DNA of 64,000 bases from Terfezia claveryi. Its lineage: Eukaryota > Ascomycota > Pezizomycetes > Pezizales > Pezizaceae. The position numbers were made by a program, and so were the translations under genes. The stretch spans positions 1-64,000 of the forward strand of contig WHUX01000129.1 in assembly GCA_015179025.1 (NCBI GenBank), read 5' to 3'. Shown here piece by piece: positions 24,031 through 32,802 of this stretch. Every line of letters begins with the position of its first letter. The first letter of the stretch is position 1. Under the pieces are notes generated by a model. The model was not told the origin of the DNA. It did not search any database and saw only the letters and a list, made by a program, of their open reading frames with translations.

Positions 24031-24412
24031 TCAGGTTATGGTAGCCAAACAATACTTGCATCTTGGTACCTCTTTTCCTCCTGTGGTAGTGACCTTTGGG
24101 AGATTTGGGCATAGGTGGGACCAGTGACCATCTTGGTTGCATATGGTGCATTTTTTGATGGTTTCTGCTGGGAGTGGATGTTGCAGTGGGAAGAGTTTGT
24201 TGTCAAGGGGGCATTTGTTGCTGAGGTGAGTTGTTTCCATGCAGTTGGTACACCTAGGAGGAGGGAATCTAGCCCTTTTAGGGCAGTTCTCCTTAAAGTG
24301 TCCAATTGCCCAACAGTTGTCACAAAGATTAATTGTAGGATCTTTGTTGTTGCATTGGGAAGTTTTGTGGCCCACTTTACCACATAGGAACAGAACTCTT
24401 TGTCATGAGTTC
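24031..24412 (-). CDS. zinc-knuckle cluster between RNase H and integrase
   Basis: Minus-strand frame with a series of CCHC-type knuckles: a degenerate first (C-G-K-V-G-H, ending C, first Cys missing), C-D-N-C-W-A-I-G-H-F-K-E-N-C, C-T-N-C-M-E-T-T-H-L-S-N-K-C, C-T-I-C-N-Q-D-G-H-W-S-H-L-C, and the start of another (C-K-Y-C). In gypsy elements knuckles normally close gag, and this element also has one there (near 27690-27650). A second cluster downstream of RNase H is unusual and suggests an added nucleic-acid-binding module, or a captured segment. Confidence 0.7.
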
Positions 24413-24666
24413 TGTCAGAGGAGGATGGGAGGATTGGATCCTCAGGGAAGATGTCAGGAAGGGTGCTGACAGAGGATGCAGGTGAGGCTCCTGGGGAGGA
24501 GGAGGCTGGAAGTGCACCTTCTTGTTGTCTGCCTCATCCTTGCACTTAGGTGAGACAGCCCTTCTCTTCAAGGTACCTTCAAGAGTAGGATTCCACTCCT
24601 GAAGGTTTCCCACAACCACAGAACCCCTGTCAGCCCTTCTCAAGGACTGTTCCATCTGTTCTGTAG

Positions 24667-26061
24667 TCATGGGTTCCCTGGCTCTTTCCCATTCCTCAGG
24701 TTCATCTGAGTCAGAGGACTCATCCACAAGTGTCCATTCCTGTGGGTCCTCTGCCTCAGAGGCAGCAAGAGTAGAGGGAGAGGAGGTACTAGGTCTTTGT
24801 TAATAACCACTTGAAACTTGGGTTTTCTTGTAACTGACCTTCCTCTCTCTTCCTCTTCTTGTTGTTGCTGTTGGGCCTGGGCCCTGGTAGTGGTGGCAGC
24901 AGTTTGGACTGCTGCTGGCTCCTGCTGGAGCCTTCTGAGCCTGAAATTTCTTTGTGGTGTGTTAGATTCATCAGGTTCAGGGTCATCTTCAACTGTTGGT
25001 TGGTACCTTTCAGCCTCAAAGACTGCATTCAGGCCTTCTCTGTCATGCCAGACAGGCCTGGTAGGATCAACCTCCTGCACCTGTCTTGGTGGGAGGTTGG
25101 TGGTGGTGATTTGGAGAGGAGGGAGTCTCCTTCTCCTTTGGATGGTGTTGGGAGATTGTCTCCCAAGGATTGGTGGAGACACTGGTCTCCCAGTGGCTCC
25201 TCTAATCCTGAGCTGTTTGGGGAAGGCATGGTGGCTGGTGGAGAATGTGGGGAGGAGTTTTCTGAAAGTTTGTATGGGAACAGAGAGGTGGTTGGTTACT
25301 ACTGGATGTTGTAGTAAAGCAGTTGTGTGGTGAGAAGACTGTCCAGTAGAGGGGATTCCAGAGGGACTATATACTCCTCTGGACAGTACATCTGCTATGT
25401 GGTTGTCCTTGCCCTGAATGTATTCTAGGGTTAGGTCAAACTGACTCATAGTCTCTTGCCACCTTCTCTTCATCTGACTTTCAGGGATACTATCCATAAA
25501 TGTGACTAAGGGTTTGTGATCTGTTTGGATGATCACTTTGTGACCCTGTAGTTCAGGCCTGAAATACCTCAGTGAGTCAACAATTGCTAATAACTCCTTA
25601 TCAGTTGTTGTGTAATTCATTTGTCCATCATTTAATTTCCTAGAGTGAAATTCTGCTGGCCTGATAACACCATTCTCCATTTGGCCAATCCATCCTGAAA
25701 TCCCTGTATTACTGGCATCAGTAATTAAATAGATTGGAAGGCCTGAGTCATGATTAATTGGCTTGAGCACCTTATTGCTCATTATTAGCTCTTTAACTCT
25801 CACAAATGACTCATTATGCAAGGGAGTCCACATGTGCTTCTTTGTTGACCCTTGCAATTCTGATAGTGGTTTGGCTACAGCTCCCAATTCTGGACAAAAC
25901 CTTCTCAAGTAATTAACCATCCCTAGAAACTTTTGCAATTTCTTTTTTGAGTCAGGGATTGGGTAATTTGCTATTGAGTTGATTTTTTCTGGATCCATTT
26001 CTAACCCTTGTTTGGTGACAATGAATCCCAGTACTTTTAGCCTTGAGCTAGGATTTGGCAT
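24667..26061 (-). pseudogene. gypsy E RT end, RNase H and long linker
   Basis: Starts inside RT (V-L-G-F-I-V, F-L-G-M-V-N-Y-L near 25920) after a one-base shift from the preceding frame. RNase H is well kept: L-I-T-D-A-S-N near 25715, T-T-D-K-E-L-L near 25595, Q-T-D-H-K-P-L near 25520, and D-N-H-I-A-D-V-L-S-R near 25390. From about 25370 to 24667 the frame continues as a Pro/Gln/Arg-rich linker of some 230 residues with no recognised domain, leading to the zinc-knuckle cluster. Confidence 0.85.
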
Positions 26062-27711
26062 TTCTTTTTGTTGAAGAAAAACTTTTCCCTAGCCAATATC
26101 CTGCAGATCCCTCTTAACACTTCCTTATGTTCCTCCAGGGTATCTGTGCCAATTAGAATGTCATCTAAATAAACCATGACAGTCTTTCCAATATAGTCTC
26201 TTAGTAACCAGTTCATAGCCCTCATCATGGTTGCAGGTGCATTGCAATCACCCTGCTGCATAACCAATGAGTCAAATTTCCCTAGGTGATTTGTAAAGGT
26301 GCTATGTTTTACTGATTCATGTGCATGCCTAATATTGTGATAGCCATCTGCCAGATCAGCTGCTGAGATATATTCCTTACTAGCTATCCAGTCTAATATT
26401 GCTTTGATATTTGGCATGGGTGTTTTATCCTTTTGTACTAGCTTATTTCTAGGTACACAGTGCAATAAGAATCTGGCTTGTTGTTTGCCATTCTTATCTA
26501 AATCCCTTTTAGGCTGTGTAAACATAAGGATACTGTTGAGTGAGCTAGATGGTACTATCCTTCCAGATTCTAGCTCTGTCCTCATTTTCTCAGTCACTTG
26601 ATCCAGAAACCTTGTATAGTTTGTATAGTATGCAGGTTCCCAAGTTGCACCATCAGGAACTATAATTTTATGTTGCATGATGTCATAAGGTTCTCTGATT
26701 GGTGGTAATGCAGTTGGCTTTTCTTCTGGGAATAGTTCAGGGAATTCTTCAAATATATTAAACTCCACTTCTTCCAGATTAACTGCATTTGTAATGACTG
26801 GAGAGCTTCCATCATCTTCTAGCTCTGACCAATCTGATGAGTCAAACCACTCTTGTGACCATTCCTGGTCTTCTTCTAGGTCTTCTGACAGATCATCCTG
26901 TATCCAAGGTATTACTGTAGTTGGTTTTGGATGGTGTATTAATCTACCTCCAACTTCAGTCACAATAGCCATTGGATCATCCCTTTTGAACCAATCTTCT
27001 TCTGTCCTGCCTATATTCATAGCTGCAGTTGTGACTCTTCCAAGTGTATCCTTGGTTTTGAGCATATTAATATCAATCCTTGTCCTGCCTGTGGGTTGTA
27101 TAGTGATTGCATTATCTTTGACATTCATAATTGCTTTATAATCCCTCAGTGCAGGTTCACCAAATATAACATCCCAGTCCTTCAGGTTGGCCACATAGAA
27201 TGTCCTAGTTTCTTGGTATCCCTGTAGATTTACTGTGACTGTTGCTGTATTTGTCATTTGAGATCTGCTACCTTTAATTGCAGTTTCCAGAGGTTTCTTG
27301 CTGATCTCTTTCAAGGGTATATTAAACAACTGGCAGTAATTTGCTGATATCAGGTCTCCTCCTGATGTACATGGGTCAAATAATGCATAAGCAATATGCC
27401 CATTAATTTTAATTTCAGCTGCATTAGAAGTTCTATGGCTTTCTGGCACTAAGAACTTCCTTGTATCATTTGGATTTCTCATAACCTGAAGTGCAGCTGA
27501 CTCTTGTTGTTTCACATCAATTTCCTGATAAGCTGTTTTCACCTTTTGTGGAGGCCAAGTTGGATTAGGTCTGAATGGTTGATAAGGTGGGAATCTTCTG
27601 ACTCCTGGTCTAGATCCCATATATTGGTAAGCTGAAGACACCTTCCTATTAGGGCAATCCCTAGAAGTGTGACCCTGTTTGCCACAGTGGTAACAGGACC
27701 CTGTTCTTGCA
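26037..27711 (-). pseudogene. gypsy E gag knuckle, protease and RT
   Basis: Minus-strand frame: CCHC knuckle (C-Y-H-C-G-K-Q-G-H, ending D-C) near 27697-27655; a retropepsin-like segment near 27410-27350 with D-P-C-T-S-G-G-D-L-I-S in place of the common D-S/T-G-A; then RT with F-L-L-H-C-V-P-R-N-K-L, A-A-D-L-A-D-G-Y-H, and an intact catalytic Y-L-D-D near 26160-26175. The stop at 26037 results from a one-base shift; the RT continues in the frame of 24667-26061. Confidence 0.87.
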
Positions 27712-28966
27712 GCTCTTCCCTCTTCTTCTCCTGTTCACCATAAGGGGTATACTTAGTTTTATCCTTTCTGGCACTAGGGAAGTTACCATAGAGACCACCT
27801 GGTCCACCTTTCTTGCCTGCCACTTTAGCTGCATTTTAGCCACTTTTTCAGGCAATTTGAATTCAGACTTAGTCCATTCCATAGGTTTACCAGGTCCCCA
27901 TTGCTTATCAGCCTTCTTTTGGTGCTGCTGCAAGGATTTAGTTTCCTGTTTCAGTACATCCTCCTGGACTGCAATCTTATTCAATATTTCCTCAAAGGTT
28001 GACTCATATGATATCAGTCCTTTGACTTTAGCCCTAAGCAGGGGTACCAGTCCATCTACCAGTTTCATTTTCAGTGCATGATCACTTATCATGTCTTTTC
28101 CATTTAGATCCTTGCACTTAATTTTGAATTCTTCCAGGTTCTGTGCATACTGCATGACAGTAACATCTGGCCTCTGATGGTGTGACAGGTATTGTTTCCA
28201 TAGAACTTCAGGTGCCACTGTAGAGATGAGTTTACCTCTCAGTTTTAACATAAATTCATGGAAATTCCTGTCCTCAACTTCTTCTTTTCAGAGCAGTACT
28301 GGTTATACCAAGTCTGAGCACTCTTCTCAAACATAAAGCTTGCTCTATCCAGACTTTCCCAACTTGCTATATCCATCCCTTGATATTCTACCCACTTCTG
28401 CAACTGTTGCACATAATTGTCAAAGGTAGTTTGATCCCTCCATTTCTCTGATACTCCATCAATCATTGGGGGGTTGGGAATTTTTGCAAGTTTGTTTGCC
28501 TTCTTGACTAGAGATTTGCTAACCTGTTGTGTAGGTATCTTTTGACCAGTCTTTTTAGACCATTCCAAGTGGTAAGGGCTAGGCTCCCTAGTTGACCTTT
28601 TCTTCCTGTCATCATCAGAGCCATTGTCTGACTCATCACCCTCAGATCCAGATCCTGGGTCCTCACTGCCACCTCCAGCCACACCACTAGAACTCCTTCT
28701 AGACTTCTTGTCAGGAGTCTTACCCTTTTTGGTATGTGTTGGCTTTTTCCTGTCTTTAGGTGTGGTGGCATGTCTTTTTCAGATATTTCTTCTATATCTG
28801 TTTCATAATCCTCATCTTTCTCTTCCTCATACTGCACACTTTTCCCCTTACCCTTGCCTCCAGCTCCAAACAGTTTCCTTCCTATTTCCTCATGACTTTC
28901 TACAGGTTCTGTTATTGGAGGCACTATTTCTGGAGTTTCCAGATCATAAAGGTTACCCATAAGCAT
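27661..28966 (-). pseudogene. gypsy E gag
   Basis: Three overlapping minus-strand frames (28508-28966, 28245-28682, 27661-28251) join into one gag with one-base shifts near 28650, 28290 and 27740. The first part is acidic and low-complexity; the core (W-K-Q-Y-L-S, then L-K-M-K-L-V-D-G-L near 28060) is typical of retrotransposon gag. The shift near 28290 lies in a GAAAAGAAGAAG run, so either replication slippage or assembly error is possible. Confidence 0.8.
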
Positions 28967-29012
28967 ATACTGTGTCAGGAAAGGCCAGTTTAATGCTAGC
29001 CATGGAACTCCT

Positions 29013-29453
29013 TTACATGGTTATAGGTAGGGTAAGGCCATACTGCCTTTGAGGTAGATGAGAGTTGAAAGTCCATTTGAACTGACTTGTCAAATTGTTC
29101 TTTTGTTGAAAAATCATGAACTTTTCTGCTGCTTCAGCTAATAGTTCCTTTTTCCTTTTTGACAACATGTTGTTTATTGTTAGGTATATAAATACCTGTG
29201 ATATCCTTTGGTACCATGATGACTCATTTTTGTCCCAAAAGGCTTTTGTTGCAGGAGGTGTTACAATCCTTACTTCAGGCATTGATGAATTAGGCCCAAT
29301 GACTATTTCCCTTGTTTCTATTTCTTTTCTGGAATTCTTTCCCAGCTGGAACTTTCTTTTTAGGGTATTGACTAACTTAGCCTTGAGTGCTTCTAGCTCC
29401 TCACTTGTCATTGCCTTTCTCCTGCCTTTCCTAGCTCTTCCTCCTCCTTCCAT
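29013..29453 (-). CDS. short first ORF of gypsy E, unrecognised
   Basis: 146 codons from ATG at 29453. It begins with a basic stretch (R-A-R-K-G-R-R-K) and is predicted helical and charged; no cysteine or known domain is seen. It lies upstream of gag in the same orientation and may be its N-terminal part, separated by the gap near 28970-29010. Its start is only about 30 bp from the ATG of the opposite-strand frame at 29484. Confidence 0.5.
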   Translation of the reverse strand: MEGGGRARKGRRKAMTSEELEALKAKLVNTLKRKFQLGKNSRKEIETREIVIGPNSSMPEVRIVTPPATKAFWDKNESSWYQRISQVFIYLTINNMLSKRKKELLAEAAEKFMIFQQKNNLTSQFKWTFNSHLPQRQYGLTLPITM

Positions 29454-29483
29454 TACACTATACTTTTTTGTTTAGGAGTCTCC

Positions 29484-29965
29484 ATGTCTATCAGATATTA
29501 TACCACTGATTCCTTGGACTCTGTTTCTTCTATTCCTGCTTTCTTTAAGGTGGATCCTGATGAGGAAGGATCTACTTCTTATCAACTTCCTTCTTATCCT
29601 ATTTCTGTTGCTTCTGATACCAGGGTTGACTATGGTAAGGGAGAGAGGAGGTTGAAGGGTAAAAGGGTTACTTTTGTTGATGAGATTGTTGTGGGAGCAG
29701 GGTTTCCTTAAATGCTGGAAAGAAAGTTGAGTGGAAGGACAGGGGTTGGACTGCTAGGTACTTGTATTCTTTTTGGAGGGAGAGGTACAGAAACTTTCCT
29801 TGTTCTGCTTACTGGGAGAATTCCCAATTTTTCTTTAGGCTAGGTAGAGAGTGGGGCTGGGATACTCTCTGGAGTTTGGATGTTGATAGGACTTGTTCCT
29901 ATAATCCACACCCTTATTGGACTTCTGAGGCAGTTTCCAGGTCTCAGAGTTACCAAATTAGGTAA
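29484..29965 (+). pseudogene. antisense ORF in gypsy E 5' region
   Basis: On the strand opposite to gag, ATG at 29484 opens 74 codons, then after a one-base shift near 29700 the frame continues to a stop at 29963-29965. The product would be about 160 residues, first acidic and Ser-rich, then basic (R-L-K-G-K-R-V-T-F), then rich in Trp, Tyr and Phe (Y-L-Y-S-F-W-R-E-R-Y, G-W-D-T-L-W-S-L-D). The composition is like a folded protein rather than chance reading. Extra antisense ORFs are known in some plant and fungal LTR elements. No homologue is recognised. Confidence 0.5.
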
Positions 29966-30250
29966 TTGTTGTTTTCTTTTGTATTTGCCAGTTAAATACA
30001 ATTATTATTGCCCTCTTATGTTGTTTGCTACTGATTGTAGGCTTTTACTGTTGCTATTTGTTGAATAGTCTTATTGTTGCTATTTGGAGGATAGTCTTAC
30101 TGCTGACTGTCAGACTTTGGTGCTACTATGCTTTGCTGTAGGCTTATACTGGCTTTAGTTTCTACTCTTGTTGGTAGAAACTTTGTTGATTAGGTAAGGT
30201 TGATCAGGCCTTCCTAGTTAGGTAAGAATCAAGTTCTTAGGTTAAAAAAA

Positions 30251-30866
30251 TGTAAAGTGTTGTATGGGGGACTGGACAATCAGATTAGATTAGATAAGGA
30301 TCCAATCTAATCAGATAATCTCAGGCTAGTAATGTATACTACAAAGTAGATTACTAATAGTGTATTGTTTATCTCACTATTAAAGTTATTACCAGTAGCA
30401 TAAGATTACTGTAATAGGTAAAGTAGTATAGGAGTGCCAAAGGCACTTAGAAATTAACCAGTGAACTTCTATATTGATTGTACTCTAACTATGTTCTGAG
30501 TTCTAACTATCTGTCCAACTGAAGGGAAATTCAGGGGACTATATGTGTTTCCAACGGGGCAGTGCTGGGGCAGTGCTGAGGCAGTGCACCATCATCTGAC
30601 CCTTACATGTGATAAAGATCAGCATCATCTGATCCTCTAGATAGTACTTCCAAATACTATCTAGTACAAAATAGGTTAAGTCTTAACTTTGACTTATACA
30701 TGTGAAAGCATGTGAAAGCATGTGAAAGCATATGAAATATTAGCAAGGCAGACTGTACACAGAATGTTGTGTGTTTTGAGATGCTTGCTAAGTAAAAAAA
30801 TACATAAGAAATACATTTGTGAGGGAGAGGGTTAGTCATGGGGTATGAGTAAGCCACTTCCTTACA
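30251..30866 (-). repeat. gypsy E LTR, right (5') copy
   Basis: 616 bp matching 21363-21979. The internal region that follows it on the minus strand begins TTTTTTTAACC, with no obvious tRNA-complementary primer site, so self-priming or an unusual primer is possible. The third-to-fourth CATGTGAAAG unit carries a G-to-A change here. Confidence 0.93.
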
Positions 30867-30871
30867 CCTAG

Positions 30872-31737
30872 CTTTTCTGTTAATACGACTAGCACAATTT
30901 GCCTTCTGTCCAACAATACAACATCTAACTGCAGTCAAACACGTATTCCGCTACCTCAAAGCTACTATGGATGCAAAAATTAGGATAAAAGGCTCCATCG
31001 ATAAAAATGTGACAGGCTATTTTGACTCCTCCTTTGCAGATGCCCCCGATGATAGTCGCTCAACGTATGGATACGCTATCCTATATGGGGATTCCCCTCT
31101 ACTATGGAAGGCAAAGAAACATAAGGCTATCAACTTATCTACAACGGATGCGGAATACCTTGCCGCAACTGAAATAACAAGAGATATTTGTTGGGTTGAG
31201 AATCTTTTCTTGGACTTGAGTCTAAAATTGGTCAAACCAGTGGAATTATTTGGGGATAATGCAAATGCCAACGGACTAGCAAATGGAACAACCGTCAATA
31301 ATAGAACAAGACATATTGCCCTCAGAGAATGTTATGTTACAGAGAAAGCTGCATCCGGGGATATCAAAATCATATGGGTTCCTACTACACAACAGACAGC
31401 AGACATATTCACTAAACCCCTAACACACGAGTTATTTCGAAGACATGCCACAGCCCTCGGTATGGTATTTAAGGACCATCAATGTCTTATGTGCATGACA
31501 AGATTCGATAGCGGAAATATTCTGCATAAACATATCAAATTCAACCATAAAAGAAGCTCTACTAAAGGTATGGTTTCGACCACAAGTTCTACTACAAGTT
31601 CTACTACAAGTTCTACTACAAGTTCTACTACAAGTTCTACTACAAGTTCTACTACAAGTTCTACTACAAGTTCTACTACAAGCTCTACTACAAGTTCTAC
31701 TTTAAATTCTACTATACAAATTCTACTACAAGTGTAA
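30872..31737 (+). CDS. copia RT end, RNase H, C2H2 finger and Thr/Ser tail
   Basis: Resumes the copia frame right after the CCTAG duplication (L-A-F-L-L-I-R-L-A-Q-F). RNase H follows: S-S-F-A-D near 31030, S-T-T-D-A-E-Y near 31138, and the A-D-I-F-T-K-P-L end motif near 31400. After RNase H comes a canonical C2H2 zinc finger at 31483-31548 (C-x2-C-x12-H-x4-H with the usual Phe and Leu), then a repetitive Thr-Thr-Ser-Ser tail. Copia polyproteins normally end soon after RNase H, so finger and tail look like an extension. This part has no internal stop. Confidence 0.85.
31581..31735 (+). repeat. 12-bp tandem repeat inside copia ORF
   Basis: About a dozen copies of AGTTCTACTACA, in frame, encoding repeated Ser-Ser-Thr-Thr. 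The last units are degenerate (TTTAAATTCTAC, ATACAAATTCTA). Copy number is likely to vary between element copies. Confidence 0.9.
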
Positions 31738-31856
31738 ATATACGTTCTATCACATATACTTACTTGACTTGAGAAATAGTATCCACCGACGTCATCACAT
31801 ACAACCACATACAAGCTGAGGACACACAGATGACAGGGTAAAAGAAGGATGGTAAT

Positions 31857-32159
31857 GAGAAAGCGGGGGAGGCACAAAATGAAGGTATATGTGAGAAAGC
31901 GGGGGAGGTGCAAATGAGAGTGCGGGGGAGGCAGTGGAAGTAAGAAAGCGCGGAGGTGCAAGTGGGAAAGCGGGGGAGGTTTTCTTTTGTTTACAAGCGA
32001 AGGACTCGGAGGCAATGGAACTGAGAAAGCGGGGGAGATACAAGTGAGATCGGAGGCAATGGAACTGAAAAATCGGGGGAGGTTTTCTTCTGTTTATTTT
32101 TTTTTTTTATTTTATTATTATTGATTGTTCGTTTTTAAAAAGCGTGCGTCGGGGGGAGG
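31857..32159 (+). repeat. G-rich repeats and polypurine tract of copia
   Basis: Between the stop at 31735 and the 3' LTR the untranslated region contains about seven variants of GAAAGCGGGGGAGG (31857-32083). The final purine run, GGGGGGAGG, directly abuts the LTR at 32160 and is the expected polypurine tract for plus-strand DNA priming. The upstream repeats look like the same motif multiplied. A larger duplicated unit ends GGAGGTTTTCTT(T/C)TGTTTA at 31976 and 32079. Confidence 0.75.
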
Positions 32160-32269
32160 TGGAAGCCAAGGGCTTACTCAGCGACGCTACGCTAGAGAGA
32201 TAGAGATATGATACGAGAGGGAAGAACCTGGATGTAATATACATAGTCAATGACAAGGCAGAGCTTCCA
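32160..32269 (+). repeat. copia 3' LTR (110 bp)
   Basis: Partner of 17064-17173 with three transitions. It is followed at once by AGTTT, the second copy of the target duplication. Confidence 0.92.
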
Positions 32270-32276
32270 AGTTTCG

Positions 32277-32793
32277 CCAGTCCCACAACGCCCAACAGGC
32301 AGCGCTGAGGCGAGCTCTTGACTTTTTTTTTTTTTTGGAAGTCTGTAGGTACGTCTATGCCCTTGCGAATTGTCTTCGCAAGCCCCCTCCGTCATTGTGC
32401 GTCCTGTGCTTATGATCTTGCCCAGGCGTGATTCGTACGACGCTCTCTGATTCGCTTTCTCGATCCCAATATGACACCTAACCCAGGCAATCTTGGCGTC
32501 TCTTCTTACCATGGAAACCAAGTTCGACTTAATCTGCACCTCGATGCCCGACCTTTTGGGGGCTCCCGGCTCATGTTGGCTACTGACTGTAACGCTGCCT
32601 GGGAGTCTGAGAGGATCGAGACCATGCCTGGCCTCCTCTTTCTGTAGGGCCAGCTGTATAGCGTATAGCTCCCTGTCCGCAACCTAGTCATGTCTCCCAG
32701 GTAGCCGCCGTAAGTGGGCTCCGGCTCGCCCTTTCTGTCCATACTGACCACCCTGCTGGCAACCTTCCCTGTAACCCGGTCCCATCGGTAAAT
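32277..32793 (-). pseudogene. LINE RNase H domain fragment
   Basis: Minus strand, spread over frames. F-T-D-G-T-G near 32790-32772, D-R-E-L-Y-A-I-Q-L near 32680-32640, S-D-S-Q-A-A-L-Q-S near 32610-32580, and H-x-G-I-E-x-N-x-R-A near 32490-32450 are the RNase H residues of Tad-like non-LTR elements. A run of about 15 T (32319-32334) on the plus strand is either an A-tail or a Lys run; sequence beyond it (L-S-A-A-C-W) resembles the region that follows RNase H in the LINE at 34550-35219, favouring continuity. The copia insertion cuts it on the left, the Mutator-like element on the right. Confidence 0.72.
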
Positions 32794-32802
32794 ACAAACC
32801 CT

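Larger units (their letters stand above)
21363..30866 (-). mobile_element. gypsy E chromovirus inserted in copia
   Basis: A 9.5-kb Ty3/gypsy element with LTRs at 21363-21979 and 30251-30866 and a perfect 5-bp duplication CCTAG (21358-21362, 30867-30871). Genes are on the minus strand. Deleting the element and one duplication rejoins GAC-CTA-GCT so that copia RT reads on into its own sequence without gap, direct proof of the insertion. A purine-rich tract (AACAGGGAGGCA on the minus strand, 21980-21992) abuts the 3' LTR. The LTRs differ at roughly a dozen sites, so insertion is fairly recent, yet the coding frames hold several one-base shifts. Confidence 0.95.
17064..32269 (+). mobile_element. 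Ty1/copia retrotransposon with nested gypsy E
   Basis: Bounded by 110-bp LTRs (17064-17173, 32160-32269) that start TGGAAGC and end GCTTCCA, and by a 5-bp target duplication AGTTT (17059-17063 and 32270-32274). Removing gypsy E and one CCTAG leaves about 5.7 kb, normal for copia. Domain order gag, zinc knuckle, protease, integrase, RT, RNase H is the copia order. It is inactive: a TAG at 17409, a frameshift near 17490, a TGA at 19199, a TAA at 21308 and the gypsy insertion all break it. Confidence 0.93.

Noticed and set aside
24818..25333. Plus-strand 171-codon frame rich in Ser, Trp and Cys
   Set aside because: Complement of the Pro/Gln-rich linker of gypsy E; composition mirrors the sense strand and there is no sign of independent coding.
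26835..26862. CTGATGAGTC, hammerhead-like box
   Set aside because: No GAAA box follows at the proper distance and it lies in coding sequence of gypsy E.
31479..32015. Minus-strand 178-codon frame over the 12-bp and G-rich repeats
   Set aside because: Produced by reading the repeats backwards (Pro/Leu and Val/Glu runs); not supported as a gene.
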